NCBI GenBank assembly: GCA_018672825.1
Contig: JABHUE010000124.1
Coordinates: forward strand, 1-64,000
DNA length: 64,000 bases
Source of the DNA: Pseudomonadota bacterium
GTDB taxonomy: Bacteria; Pseudomonadota; Gammaproteobacteria; Arenicellales; UBA868
Reading direction: 5' to 3'
This document shows, one piece after another, positions 42,132 through 51,500 of the stretch. The notes under the pieces are model-generated. The model was given only the letters and a program-made list of their open reading frames with translations, was not told the origin of the DNA and made no database searches. Every line of letters starts with the position of its first letter. Position 1 is the stretch's first letter. Made by a program: the position numbers and the translations under genes.

Positions 42132-43973
42132 CTAATCGAAACGCCGTGCCGCGTAACTGCCGGGCGCAGCTTCGAGGGCCGGGAAATTTTTTTTGCGCCC
42201 CGGCTTTCGGGGAACCACTTTTGATCCAACGTATTTAGTAATCCATCGCTGCCAGTGGGGCCACCACGAACCTTCTTTTAAAGTGGCTTTCTGATGCCAA
42301 CTATCGGGATCCCCTTTAGGCCTCTCGCGGCTACTCCAATACCCATATTTATTGGCCGCCGGGGGGTTAACCACTCCCGCAATATGACCAGACCCTGACA
42401 ACACGAATTTTGTCGACCCCTTAAACAGGGATGCACCGCCAAAAGTCGATTTCCAGGGTGCAATATGGTCATCAACGGTCCCGAGAAAAAAAGCTGGATT
42501 TTTAATCGACGATACGTCGAGCGGAATTCCTGCAACAGTCATGCCGCCAGGTTCCTTAAAGCTATTTTCGAGATACATTTTTCGCAAATACTGACTATGC
42601 ATTTTTGCGGGCATACGCGTGGAATCTGAGTTCCAATACAAAAGATCAAATGCGGGAGGCTTGTCTCCCATCAGATAGCTGTTGACCACGAAAGACCAAA
42701 TCAAATCGTTAGCGCGAAGCATATTAAAGGTGGTCGCCATGTCACTGCCGTCGAGATAGCCATCCTGATTCATTCTTGTTTCGAGATTGGTCACTTGCTC
42801 GTGGTCAATAAAAACGCCAAGATCTCCCGGATTCGCGAAGTCAATCATCGTCGCCAAAAAAGTCGCACTCGCAACACGATCGCTTTCTCCAATTGCGGAA
42901 AGATAGGCCAACGTTGCCGACAAAAGTGTACCGCCGAGACAGTAGCCGATTGCGTTTGTTTCAGAGGAGCCTGTAATTGTCTCAATCGTATCAAGCGCTG
43001 CCAAAGGACCTTCGAGCAGATAATCGTCAAATCCTTTCTCAGCCAAATTGCTATCAGGATTGATCCAGGAAATTACAAAAACGGTGTGACCTTGCGCGAC
43101 CAACCATCCGATCAATGAATTTTTTGGTTGTAAATCGAGGATGTAGTATTTATTGATCCAGGGGGGAACAATCAAAAGAGGAGTGCGATTCACTTTCGAT
43201 GTTGTTGGTTCATATTGGATCAACTGGATCAACTCATTTTGATAAATAATCTTCCCTGGCGTCACCGCAACATTTTTCCCGAGCTCAAAAGCATCAGCGT
43301 CAACCATTCGAGTTTTTAACTGGCCCTCTCCTCGCTCAAGGTCCGAAAGGATATTCTGAAAACCTTTTAAAAGATTTTGACCGTCTGATTCTATCGTCCG
43401 GCGAAGAACATCAGGGTTCGTGAGAATAAAGTTGGTGGGCGCCATGCCATCGATATACTGCTGGATAAAAAAATCAATTTGGGTTTTCTTTTTTTCATCT
43501 AAGCCTTCAACCGACTCCACGGACGTCATGATGTACCGAGCGACGAGCAAGTACGACTGTTTAATAAAATCGAAGATTCGATCCTCGGTCCAACTCTTGC
43601 TGCGAAAACGGTAATCATCCTTCTCTGGCGTTACCACTTCCTTACCTGGAACGCCAAGTTCGTCGTTTAATGCTCGTCCCCAAAGATCAAAGGTATCTTT
43701 CCAGAAGTTGACGTTAGCTTCGATCGCCGTGACGGGATCAAGCCGGATTTCACTCATGCCTTTTAAAAATTCGTTACTAAACATGTACTGATCAATTTCA
43801 CGCTTGAATGCTTCGGGTTGATGAGCTAGAAAATCAATCATCAGTTGCTGAGTCGATGCGGCCACGGTCTGCATTAACTCGTTGAACGCCAACTCAGGAT
43901 CGCTGCTCGGCACTTTTGGCTTTTGGTTCACAATTTTACTCTTAATTGTTGCAGTGCAACATTGTAGTTTCAA
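42132..43973 (-). CDS. phaC: Class I poly(3-hydroxyalkanoate) synthase
   Basis: NAIGYCLGGTLLSATLAYL lipase-like box with Cys; PPWINKYYILDLQPKNSLIGWLVAQGHTVFVISWINPD. Confidence 0.94.
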   Translation of the reverse strand: MKLQCCTATIKSKIVNQKPKVPSSDPELAFNELMQTVAASTQQLMIDFLAHQPEAFKREIDQYMFSNEFLKGMSEIRLDPVTAIEANVNFWKDTFDLWGRALNDELGVPGKEVVTPEKDDYRFRSKSWTEDRIFDFIKQSYLLVARYIMTSVESVEGLDEKKKTQIDFFIQQYIDGMAPTNFILTNPDVLRRTIESDGQNLLKGFQNILSDLERGEGQLKTRMVDADAFELGKNVAVTPGKIIYQNELIQLIQYEPTTSKVNRTPLLIVPPWINKYYILDLQPKNSLIGWLVAQGHTVFVISWINPDSNLAEKGFDDYLLEGPLAALDTIETITGSSETNAIGYCLGGTLLSATLAYLSAIGESDRVASATFLATMIDFANPGDLGVFIDHEQVTNLETRMNQDGYLDGSDMATTFNMLRANDLIWSFVVNSYLMGDKPPAFDLLYWNSDSTRMPAKMHSQYLRKMYLENSFKEPGGMTVAGIPLDVSSIKNPAFFLGTVDDHIAPWKSTFGGASLFKGSTKFVLSGSGHIAGVVNPPAANKYGYWSSRERPKGDPDSWHQKATLKEGSWWPHWQRWITKYVGSKVVPRKPGRKKNFPALEAAPGSYAARRFD

Positions 43974-44056
43974 AGCGCCTTAAGATCAAGTGAAGACACC
44001 GTCGCTGCTGCGATCGTTAGGTTATTATCCTTACCGCTTTTAAGAACGGGCACATC

Positions 44057-45679
44057 ATGACCAACATTTACGAACAGGGATTAGCCCGGAATCAGGCCAA
44101 TTACGCCCCGTTAACCCCACTGAGCCTCCTGAGCCGGGTCGAACGCGTGTATCCGGACCACCCCGCAGTGATCCACGGAAAACTGTGCTATTCCTGGCGT
44201 CAAACAACCGAACGCTGTCGACGACTGGCCAGCGCTTTGGTCAAACGCGGTATTGGTCGTGGCGACACCGTAGCAATAATCGCACCTAACACTCCGGCAA
44301 TTTTTGAGGCGCATTTTGGAGTCCCGATGGCCGGGGCCATTCTTAACGCACTTAATATCCGACTGGATGCTGCCACGCTTTCATTTATCCTTGAGCATGG
44401 CGAAGCCAAAGCCGTCATCACAGATAGTGAATTTTCCCCGCTAATGCGATCGGTCCTGGAAAATGCATCCCGAGATCTGCTGGTAATCGATGTCCATGAT
44501 CCGGAGGGTCCGGGCGGGGAGTCGATCGGTCAAATTAACTACGATGACTTTCTAGCCAGTGGCGACCCGGATTTTGAAATTTCCTTGCCCGACGATGAAT
44601 GGGACGCAATTTCCCTCAACTACACATCCGGCACGACAGGTAACCCAAAAGGTGTGGTCTACCACCATCGCGGTGCTTATCTAAATGCCATCAGCAATAT
44701 CGTTGGCTGGAACATGGCGCATCACCCCGTTTACCTATGGACATTACCGATGTTTCACTGTAACGGCTGGTGCTTCCCATGGACTCTCGCTGCGCTTGGG
44801 GGTACCAGCATCTGCCTTCGCAATGTTTCGGCTGGCGCTATTTTCAGCGCCATTGCCGAAAAACAGGTGTCTCATTTCTGCGGAGCGCCAATCATCCTAA
44901 ATCTATTGGTCAATGCCAAAGATTCCGAACGAAAATCCTTCTCGCACCCCGTCAATGTAATGACCGCTGCCGCCCCACCCCCACCAAGCGTTCTAACCGC
45001 AATGGAAGAAGACGGCTTTAAGATGACTCACGTGTATGGCCTAACCGAAACTTACGGCCCTGCTGTCATCTGTGCATGGCACCCTGATTGGAACAGTCTG
45101 CCTCCTGAGGATCAAGCAAATACTAAAGCCCGCCAAGGCGTTCCGTATCACGCACTTGAAGACCTACAGATTCTGGATCCTGAAACCATGGAGCCGGTGA
45201 CACCCAACGCGACTGATCTCGGAGAAACCATGTTCCGAGGTAATATCGTCATGAAAGGTTATTTAAAAAATGAGGTGGCGACAAAAGAAGCGTTCGCCGG
45301 AGGCTGGTTTCACTCGGGAGACCTTGGGGTCATGCATCCCGATCAATATATACAGCTAAAAGACCGCTCTAAAGATATTATTATTTCGGGTGGAGAGAAT
45401 ATTTCATCAATCGAAATTGAAGATACCCTTTATCGTCACAAGGACGTCCTCGAAGCCGCGGTGGTTGCAAAGTCCGATCCACATTGGGGTGAAGTGCCGT
45501 GCGCTTTTGTGACGCTGAGAAATAATTCACAAACAACCCCAGCGGAGTTAATTGATTTCTGTCGAACTCAACTTGCCAAGTTCAAAATTCCAAAGCACAT
45601 CATTTTTGAGGATCTACCCAAAACATCAACTGGAAAAATCCAAAAATTTAAACTCAGAGAGCGCGCCGAAGCACAATAA
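44057..45679 (+). CDS. Acyl-CoA synthetase (AMP-dependent synthetase/ligase)
   Basis: YTSGTTGNPKGVVYHHRGAY; GWFHSGDLGVMHPDQYIQLKDRSKDIIISGGENISSIEIE; KTSTGKIQKF. Confidence 0.93.
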   Translation: MTNIYEQGLARNQANYAPLTPLSLLSRVERVYPDHPAVIHGKLCYSWRQTTERCRRLASALVKRGIGRGDTVAIIAPNTPAIFEAHFGVPMAGAILNALNIRLDAATLSFILEHGEAKAVITDSEFSPLMRSVLENASRDLLVIDVHDPEGPGGESIGQINYDDFLASGDPDFEISLPDDEWDAISLNYTSGTTGNPKGVVYHHRGAYLNAISNIVGWNMAHHPVYLWTLPMFHCNGWCFPWTLAALGGTSICLRNVSAGAIFSAIAEKQVSHFCGAPIILNLLVNAKDSERKSFSHPVNVMTAAAPPPPSVLTAMEEDGFKMTHVYGLTETYGPAVICAWHPDWNSLPPEDQANTKARQGVPYHALEDLQILDPETMEPVTPNATDLGETMFRGNIVMKGYLKNEVATKEAFAGGWFHSGDLGVMHPDQYIQLKDRSKDIIISGGENISSIEIEDTLYRHKDVLEAAVVAKSDPHWGEVPCAFVTLRNNSQTTPAELIDFCRTQLAKFKIPKHIIFEDLPKTSTGKIQKFKLRERAEAQ

Positions 45680-45711
45680 TCCAACGTCCGAGCACTTCAT
45701 CATCCCAGACA

Positions 45712-46164
45712 ATGCCAAAAGTCATATCAACCAACCATACCAGTTTCACAGTCTCTGATCTTGATCAAAGCCTCGCCTTTTTTAGGGATGTCTTAGGGTT
45801 TGATGTCACATCCAAAGCCCCACGGTCACCGGATCTGATTCAAAAAATCACGAATGTTGATGATGCTGAGGTCATGATCGCTTATGTACGAGGACCGGGC
45901 CACAGCGTGGAGTTAATCGAATTTATCAATCCGAAAAAACAAGAAAACTTTAGGCCGCGAGCGTGCGACCTTGGCTTTTATCACATTGCCTATGACGTCG
46001 AAGGTCTAGATCAACTAATTCAAGATGCTGAACATTATGGCGTTTTCCCAGAGGGAGAAATTGTAACCATAGACCAAGGCCCTAATGCGGGTGCCCGGAT
46101 CGTCTATCTACGGGACAAAGACGGTATTACCTTTGAGTTGATCGAGAAACCAACGCCTCTTTAG
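45712..46164 (+). CDS. VOC/glyoxalase superfamily protein
   Basis: NHTSFTVSDLDQSLAFFRDVLGFDVTSKAP...IVYLRDKDGITFELIEKP. Confidence 0.87.
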   Translation: MPKVISTNHTSFTVSDLDQSLAFFRDVLGFDVTSKAPRSPDLIQKITNVDDAEVMIAYVRGPGHSVELIEFINPKKQENFRPRACDLGFYHIAYDVEGLDQLIQDAEHYGVFPEGEIVTIDQGPNAGARIVYLRDKDGITFELIEKPTPL

Positions 46165-46652
46165 CAAAAATCGGATCCGCGACTAAAAATTTCAGGCCGT
46201 GTTTCAAGCCCAATTCAGCTATATTTCTCGATATCCACTAGATAACGTCAACAGTTGAGGCTTAGTGAGGTGTGACGCGCCCAAAGTGCCTGCAGTGCCA
46301 AGAAGTTTCCCAAACTCTCCGAGAGGGATATTTGGTTGTGGAATATTCTCGATGTTGGGCAAAGCGCTCGATTTTTATCAAAACTGAATGGCACTGAAAA
46401 GCCAGAAAGGGTGTCCGATCCATATTTGACCTGCGGTCAACAATCCAGGTGCTGTGCGCTAATTGACCGTTCATTAAATTTGCGTTTGCACGGCTCTTCG
46501 ATGACGAAGCAACGGGTAAGATATCTCCGGTCTCCCCAAGATAAACAAATGTTCCTGAAAGACGAGCGCTCCCCGCAACGTTTTTTGAGTGAATTTTCAC
46601 GGCCGTCTTTCTCGATTTGACTTACTGTCTGTAAAAATTAAATCGATTGATT

Positions 46653-46658
46653 TATAAT
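46653..46658 (+). promoter_or_regulatory. Candidate -10 box (TATAAT) upstream of the mbtH/NHLP/NRPS operon
   Basis: Exact TATAAT in AT-rich tttataattatta; no good -35 at 17 bp (a TTGACT at 46617 is too far upstream). Confidence 0.25.
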
Positions 46659-46801
46659 TATTAGGGGATTATAACGATGCCGGATTCATTTCTGAGGAAG
46701 CAATTCAGATAAAGGACGTTCTAGAGATTCTGGCAATCGTTATTGTCACCGCAGCCCTTTGATGTTAACCCTAATTTACTCAATTGTAGCCCTCTAAGAC
46801 T

Positions 46802-47011
46802 ATGCCCATGCAAGACTCTGAAAAAATTCATACTGTGGTAATTAATCACGAAGAACAATATTCAATCTGGCCAACGCAAAAAACACTACCGGAAGGATGG
46901 AGTGCGGTTGGCGTCGAAGGTTCCAAACAACACTGCCTCGACTACATTGAAAAACATTGGACAGACATGAGGCCTCTCAGCCTTAGGAAAACATTAGAAG
47001 GAGCAGAGTAG
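46802..47011 (+). CDS. MbtH-like NRPS chaperone
   Basis: [55 protein letters not shown] matches the NxExQYSxWP...GW...G...[18 protein letters not shown] signature. Confidence 0.95.
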   Translation: MPMQDSEKIHTVVINHEEQYSIWPTQKTLPEGWSAVGVEGSKQHCLDYIEKHWTDMRPLSLRKTLEGAE

Positions 47012-47017
47012 TTACAG

Positions 47018-47332
47018 ATGAGTGATAAACCCTCAACACCCCAAAAACCCTATGAAGCCTTGATAAAACGATGCTGGGACGATAGTGCGTTCAAACAAAG
47101 ATTGCTCGCTGATCCTGCCGCCGTTATTGAGGAAGCTGGCCTCCCACTTCCAGTCGGCATAACTGAAGTTAAGGCCATAGAAAATGGACCTTCCCAACTG
47201 ACTATTGTAATTCCACCCAATCCAAAAAATTTGCCAGATGCAAGTTCTAAACTAATCGCAGGCGGTTACTTTATCTTTTCGCGCGGCGGATTTTCGTGTG
47301 ATTTTATTGTTCATTCTGACGAAGATTCCTAG
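47018..47332 (+). CDS. Nitrile-hydratase-like leader peptide (NHLP) family natural-product precursor
   Basis: YEALIKRCWDDSAFKQRLLADPAAVIEEAGLPLPVGITEVKAIENGPSQLTIVIPPNPKNLPDASSKLIAGG|YFIFSRGGFSCDFIVHSDEDS: NHase-alpha-like leader (A..KRCWDDxAFKQRLLADP..., IPPNP), double-Gly site, 21-residue tail. Confidence 0.82.
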   Translation: MSDKPSTPQKPYEALIKRCWDDSAFKQRLLADPAAVIEEAGLPLPVGITEVKAIENGPSQLTIVIPPNPKNLPDASSKLIAGGYFIFSRGGFSCDFIVHSDEDS

Positions 47333-47362
47333 ATCTTCATAAAATTTTATTGAGAACTCATT

Positions 47363-48532
47363 ATGCAAAGCGAACTTTCAGTTGCAGCAAGCAGTCAAAC
47401 CAAGTTAGACCTTGATTCCCACATTCAGCCCTGTCCCGAGACATATGAGCTTGTTGCTGGGGAAATTGGAGTCAAATATAAGTCAATGTTTGATGATCTA
47501 ATGCATTCGCTTCCGCCTGAAAAAGCAGATCGTGTTCGTGGTTTTGCAGCACCTGAATCAGACATTTGGACCGACGAAACCGTCTGGACGGTCAAAGGAT
47601 CCGGCGCTCCAGGCGCGGTTAGTCCGGAGGGTCGCATTCGAACCTTGGATCATATGGGTGTCGCCCGATCCTTGATTTTTTCAGATCCCGGAGTACAGGC
47701 CACAGCCATGGGTACGGGCGAACTCGCTCTCGATACCATGCGGCACTGGAACGACTTCATCGTAAATTTTAGCGCGACCGACCCAAATCGTTTAAGAGGG
47801 GTTGCGATTCTCAACACCGAAAGCGTCTCGACAGCAGTTATAGAAGCAACTCGTGTATTAAATGCGGGGGGGCGTGCATTTGTACTCCCCAGCAGCGTCC
47901 CACCTGGCGATGCATCTCCTGCGAGCCACGAGATGGATCCGCTTTGGGCAATGTTGTCGGAGGCCAATGCGACAGTTACGCTCCATGCCGGTGGTGAAGA
48001 AGGTTTTTTAGCCAGCCAGAAATGGGACGATGGAGTAGCACACCTTAAGTTCGACACTATCGACTACAGCGCCGAAGGTGAACAAATTAGCCCTTACCTG
48101 TTTTCCACGATGTCACTCGCCCCCCAAAATTTTGTAACCCTAATGGTAATGGGAGGAGTTTTCGAGCGGTTTCCCGCACTCCGATTTGGAATTATTGAGC
48201 TCGGGGCGCACTGGCTGGCACCCTTAGCATTACACCTCGATAACACTTTCAAGATTTTCTCGCGTCGATTCAAAGGGGTGCTGGAATTACTACCGTCAGA
48301 ATATATTCGCCGCAACATTCGAGTGACGCCGTATCGCATCGAGAATATTGCTGACCATATCGAGCGCTATGGGCTTTCGGAGTGCTACTGCTACAGCAGT
48401 GATTTCCCCCACCCAGAGGGTGGACAAGATCCGATCAAGGATTTTGATACCAGCATTTCAAAAATGGGCCCAGCGATCAACGAAAAATTCTTTTGTAAAA
48501 ATGGAGAGTGGGTACTACCTGCTTTTTCCTAA
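47363..48532 (+). CDS. Amidohydrolase family protein (Amidohydro_2 type)
   Basis: LDLDSHIQPCPETYE metal-site motif; MVMGGVFERFPALRFGIIELGAHWLAPLALHLD; YCYSSDFPHPEGGQDP. Confidence 0.85.
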   Translation: MQSELSVAASSQTKLDLDSHIQPCPETYELVAGEIGVKYKSMFDDLMHSLPPEKADRVRGFAAPESDIWTDETVWTVKGSGAPGAVSPEGRIRTLDHMGVARSLIFSDPGVQATAMGTGELALDTMRHWNDFIVNFSATDPNRLRGVAILNTESVSTAVIEATRVLNAGGRAFVLPSSVPPGDASPASHEMDPLWAMLSEANATVTLHAGGEEGFLASQKWDDGVAHLKFDTIDYSAEGEQISPYLFSTMSLAPQNFVTLMVMGGVFERFPALRFGIIELGAHWLAPLALHLDNTFKIFSRRFKGVLELLPSEYIRRNIRVTPYRIENIADHIERYGLSECYCYSSDFPHPEGGQDPIKDFDTSISKMGPAINEKFFCKNGEWVLPAFS

Positions 48533-48587
48533 AAATTTACTTCCCGCATGAAGGCTTGTTCCCGTTTAGTATCAACTTAACACTGTA

Positions 48588-51500
48588 ATGGAAAATCTAG
48601 CTGCGCGATTGGCGGCGCTGTCGCCAGAAAAAAGAGCGTTACTCTCCAAGGCATTAGCAGCGAAGAAAGACGGGCATAAGAACGTCAATGAACGTCCATT
48701 ACCGCGACAAGACCTCAATGCACCCGTTCGACTGACCTTTGCTCAACAACGGCTCTGGTTTCTTGACCAGCTCGAGGCGGGTGGCGCAACATACAATATG
48801 CCGATCGCTGTTGAGATGATCGGACCGCTTAATGTTGACTTACTCCAGCAGACCCTTCAACACACTATTGATCGCCATGAGATTTTGCGTGTTTGGATTT
48901 CTGACGAAAACGGAAAGCCAAGACAAAGTTTAAGAGAATCGTTGGTAGCCGAACTACAGTTCTCTGATCTATCTAACGACGGCCGTGAGGTCATTGACGA
49001 AATCACAAGAGATGAAGCGTCGAAAAGTTTTTGTCTTGCTAACGATCCTCTTATTCGCTTTAAACTTTTAAAGGCTTCAGAAACCCGCCATATACTTCTA
49101 GTCACGATCCATCACATCATTGCCGATGGATGGTCGATCGGAAAAGTTCTGCTTCGTGATTTTATTGAAATTTACGGGGCGCTCGTTAATAACCGATCGC
49201 CAGTTCTTCCCGTTTTACCGATCCAATATCTTGACTTCGCTAAGTGGCAGGAAACAATTCTTCAAGGCTCGAAACGACTTTCGCTTGAGAATTACTGGAA
49301 AAAAAAACTAGTCGGACTCCCTCCTCTGCTCGAACTGCCAACTGACCGGCCGAGACCCGTAACGCAAACCCACAACGGCGCCGTGCATCACTTCTCTTTC
49401 ACGAAAGAAGAACTGACCAGTATAAAAGCTCTTGCTAACTCTCAGCGCGCAACCTTGTTCATGGTTTTGCTATCAAGTTTCGCGTTAGTGCTATCTCGCA
49501 TGGCCCGACAGACTGATTTTGCGATCGGAACTCCAACTGCGGGGCGAGATTATCCCGGAACGGGGGACCTGATAGGACTTTTTGTGAACTCGCTTGTGAT
49601 GAGAGTGAAAATAGATCCATCTCTCTCAGTCTCTCAACTGATTCAGCAGGTAAGAAACACATGCTTGGAAGGTTATCAACATCAGGATATGCCATTTGAG
49701 TATCTGGTAGACCAATTGAGGCCAGAAAGAAGCGCTAGTTTTTCTCCGTTATTTCAAACGATGCTAATTTTACAAAACCAGAACACGGATCGAGAAAACT
49801 TAAGTGCAGGCGGTGTGAGCATGGCGAGCCTACCAGTGGACTCTGCTACCGCGATGTTCGATTTAACCCTGAAACTTGAAGAGCAAGCTGGCGCGCTTTG
49901 GGGTGAAATTGAATTCAATACTGACCTATTCGATCCTCAAACTGCGGAATTAATTGGACAGTACGTCAAGTCTGCTCTTGAATTCATGAGCGAGAATCCA
50001 GCACGTTCGATCGATGATAGCTCGCTAATTCGCTCCACCAATAAAGAGACATTTTCGCGCCGCTTGGTCAGTTCCAACTGGTCAACCCCTTCATCCACCC
50101 TGCTTGAAAATTTTTCAATCCAAACGCAAAACTTTCCTGAAAAGATTGCCGTGCGGACCAGCGCGTCTCATTATGACTATCATCAACTTCTTAAACGCTG
50201 CAATCAGATTGCCACCGACCTATTAACAAGAGGGATTCCGCCTGAGACCCACATCGGAATCTGCATGCAGAGAACCCCAGATCTTCTAGCGGCTTTACTT
50301 GGCGTTTTGCGAGCAGGTTGCGCTTATGTCCCAATCGATCCAACTTACCCGCAGGATCGAATTACGAGCATCATTGATCAGGGAGTATTAAGTCTAGTTC
50401 TCACTGATCAATCCTCGGAAGAAAGGATGGCACTTAGCACTACCCCGATCCTGGTCATTGATCATAAGTTTCAGTCAGAATCTTCGAACCCAAACCCGCA
50501 GATAACATTTCCGTCTATTCATCCTGATCAGCTTGCGTATATTATTTTCACGTCGGGATCGACTGGCCGACCTAAAGGTGTACAAATCACCCATCGGGCA
50601 TTAAATAATTTTCTCAACGCAATGTCCAAAGAAGCTGATCTGCTATCTACGGACCACCTCGCTGCTGTAACAACCATCTCGTTTGACATAGCAGCATTAG
50701 AGCTTTATCTGCCTCTAATGTCAGGCGCAACAATCGAATTAGTTGACAGAGAAACAGCAAGTGATGGTTTTGCCCTTCTCGAACGCCTCAAGAGCTGCTC
50801 AGCCACAATAATGCAAGCGACCCCGGCAACCTGGCGAATGCTTCTGGCAACAGGTTGTGAAAAACTTTCAATTGGAAAAGCGCTCTGCGGTGGAGAGGCG
50901 CTTGATGCAGAGCTCGCGAAAGATATGACCGATGCGGGCCTGTCAGTCGTAAACCTTTATGGACCAACCGAAACGACGATCTGGTCATCCACGAGACACC
51001 TCAACAGTGAGGTTAAAGGACTCTACGCCGATCTTGGAAACCCGATTAACAGTACATCCTTTTGTATTCTTGACGACAATTTAAACCCTTGCGGAATGGG
51101 AGTTCCAGGGGAACTGTATATTGGCGGAGCCGGTGTCGGTCGTGGATACATCGGACAACCCGCTTTAACAGCGGATCGCTTTCTGCCTGATTTGGACTCA
51201 ACCCGACCAGGCGCCCGGATGTACAAAACTGGAGATTTGGCAGTCCTACGACATGATGATCGCCTGGATTATCTAGGTCGAGCCGACTTCCAGGTCAAAA
51301 TCCGGGGGTATCGAATTGAACTAGGCGAGTTGGAGTCAGTTCTAAAATCCCATAACGCAATTCACAACGCCGTGTCCGTGGTAAGAGACTCTCCATCCGG
51401 AAAACAGTTAATTGCTTATGTCGAGCCGGAATCTAATTGGCATGAACTACTGCAAGAGAGTGTTGCGCCGAAAAGCGATCAATGGTTAAACGTTTGGGAT

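Noticed and set aside
44057-45679. Specific assignment of the acyl-CoA ligase as DmdB (methylmercaptopropionyl-CoA ligase), given the nearby DMSP-lyase-like gene
   Set aside because: Only general AMP-ligase motifs are visible; the substrate cannot be told from sequence reading
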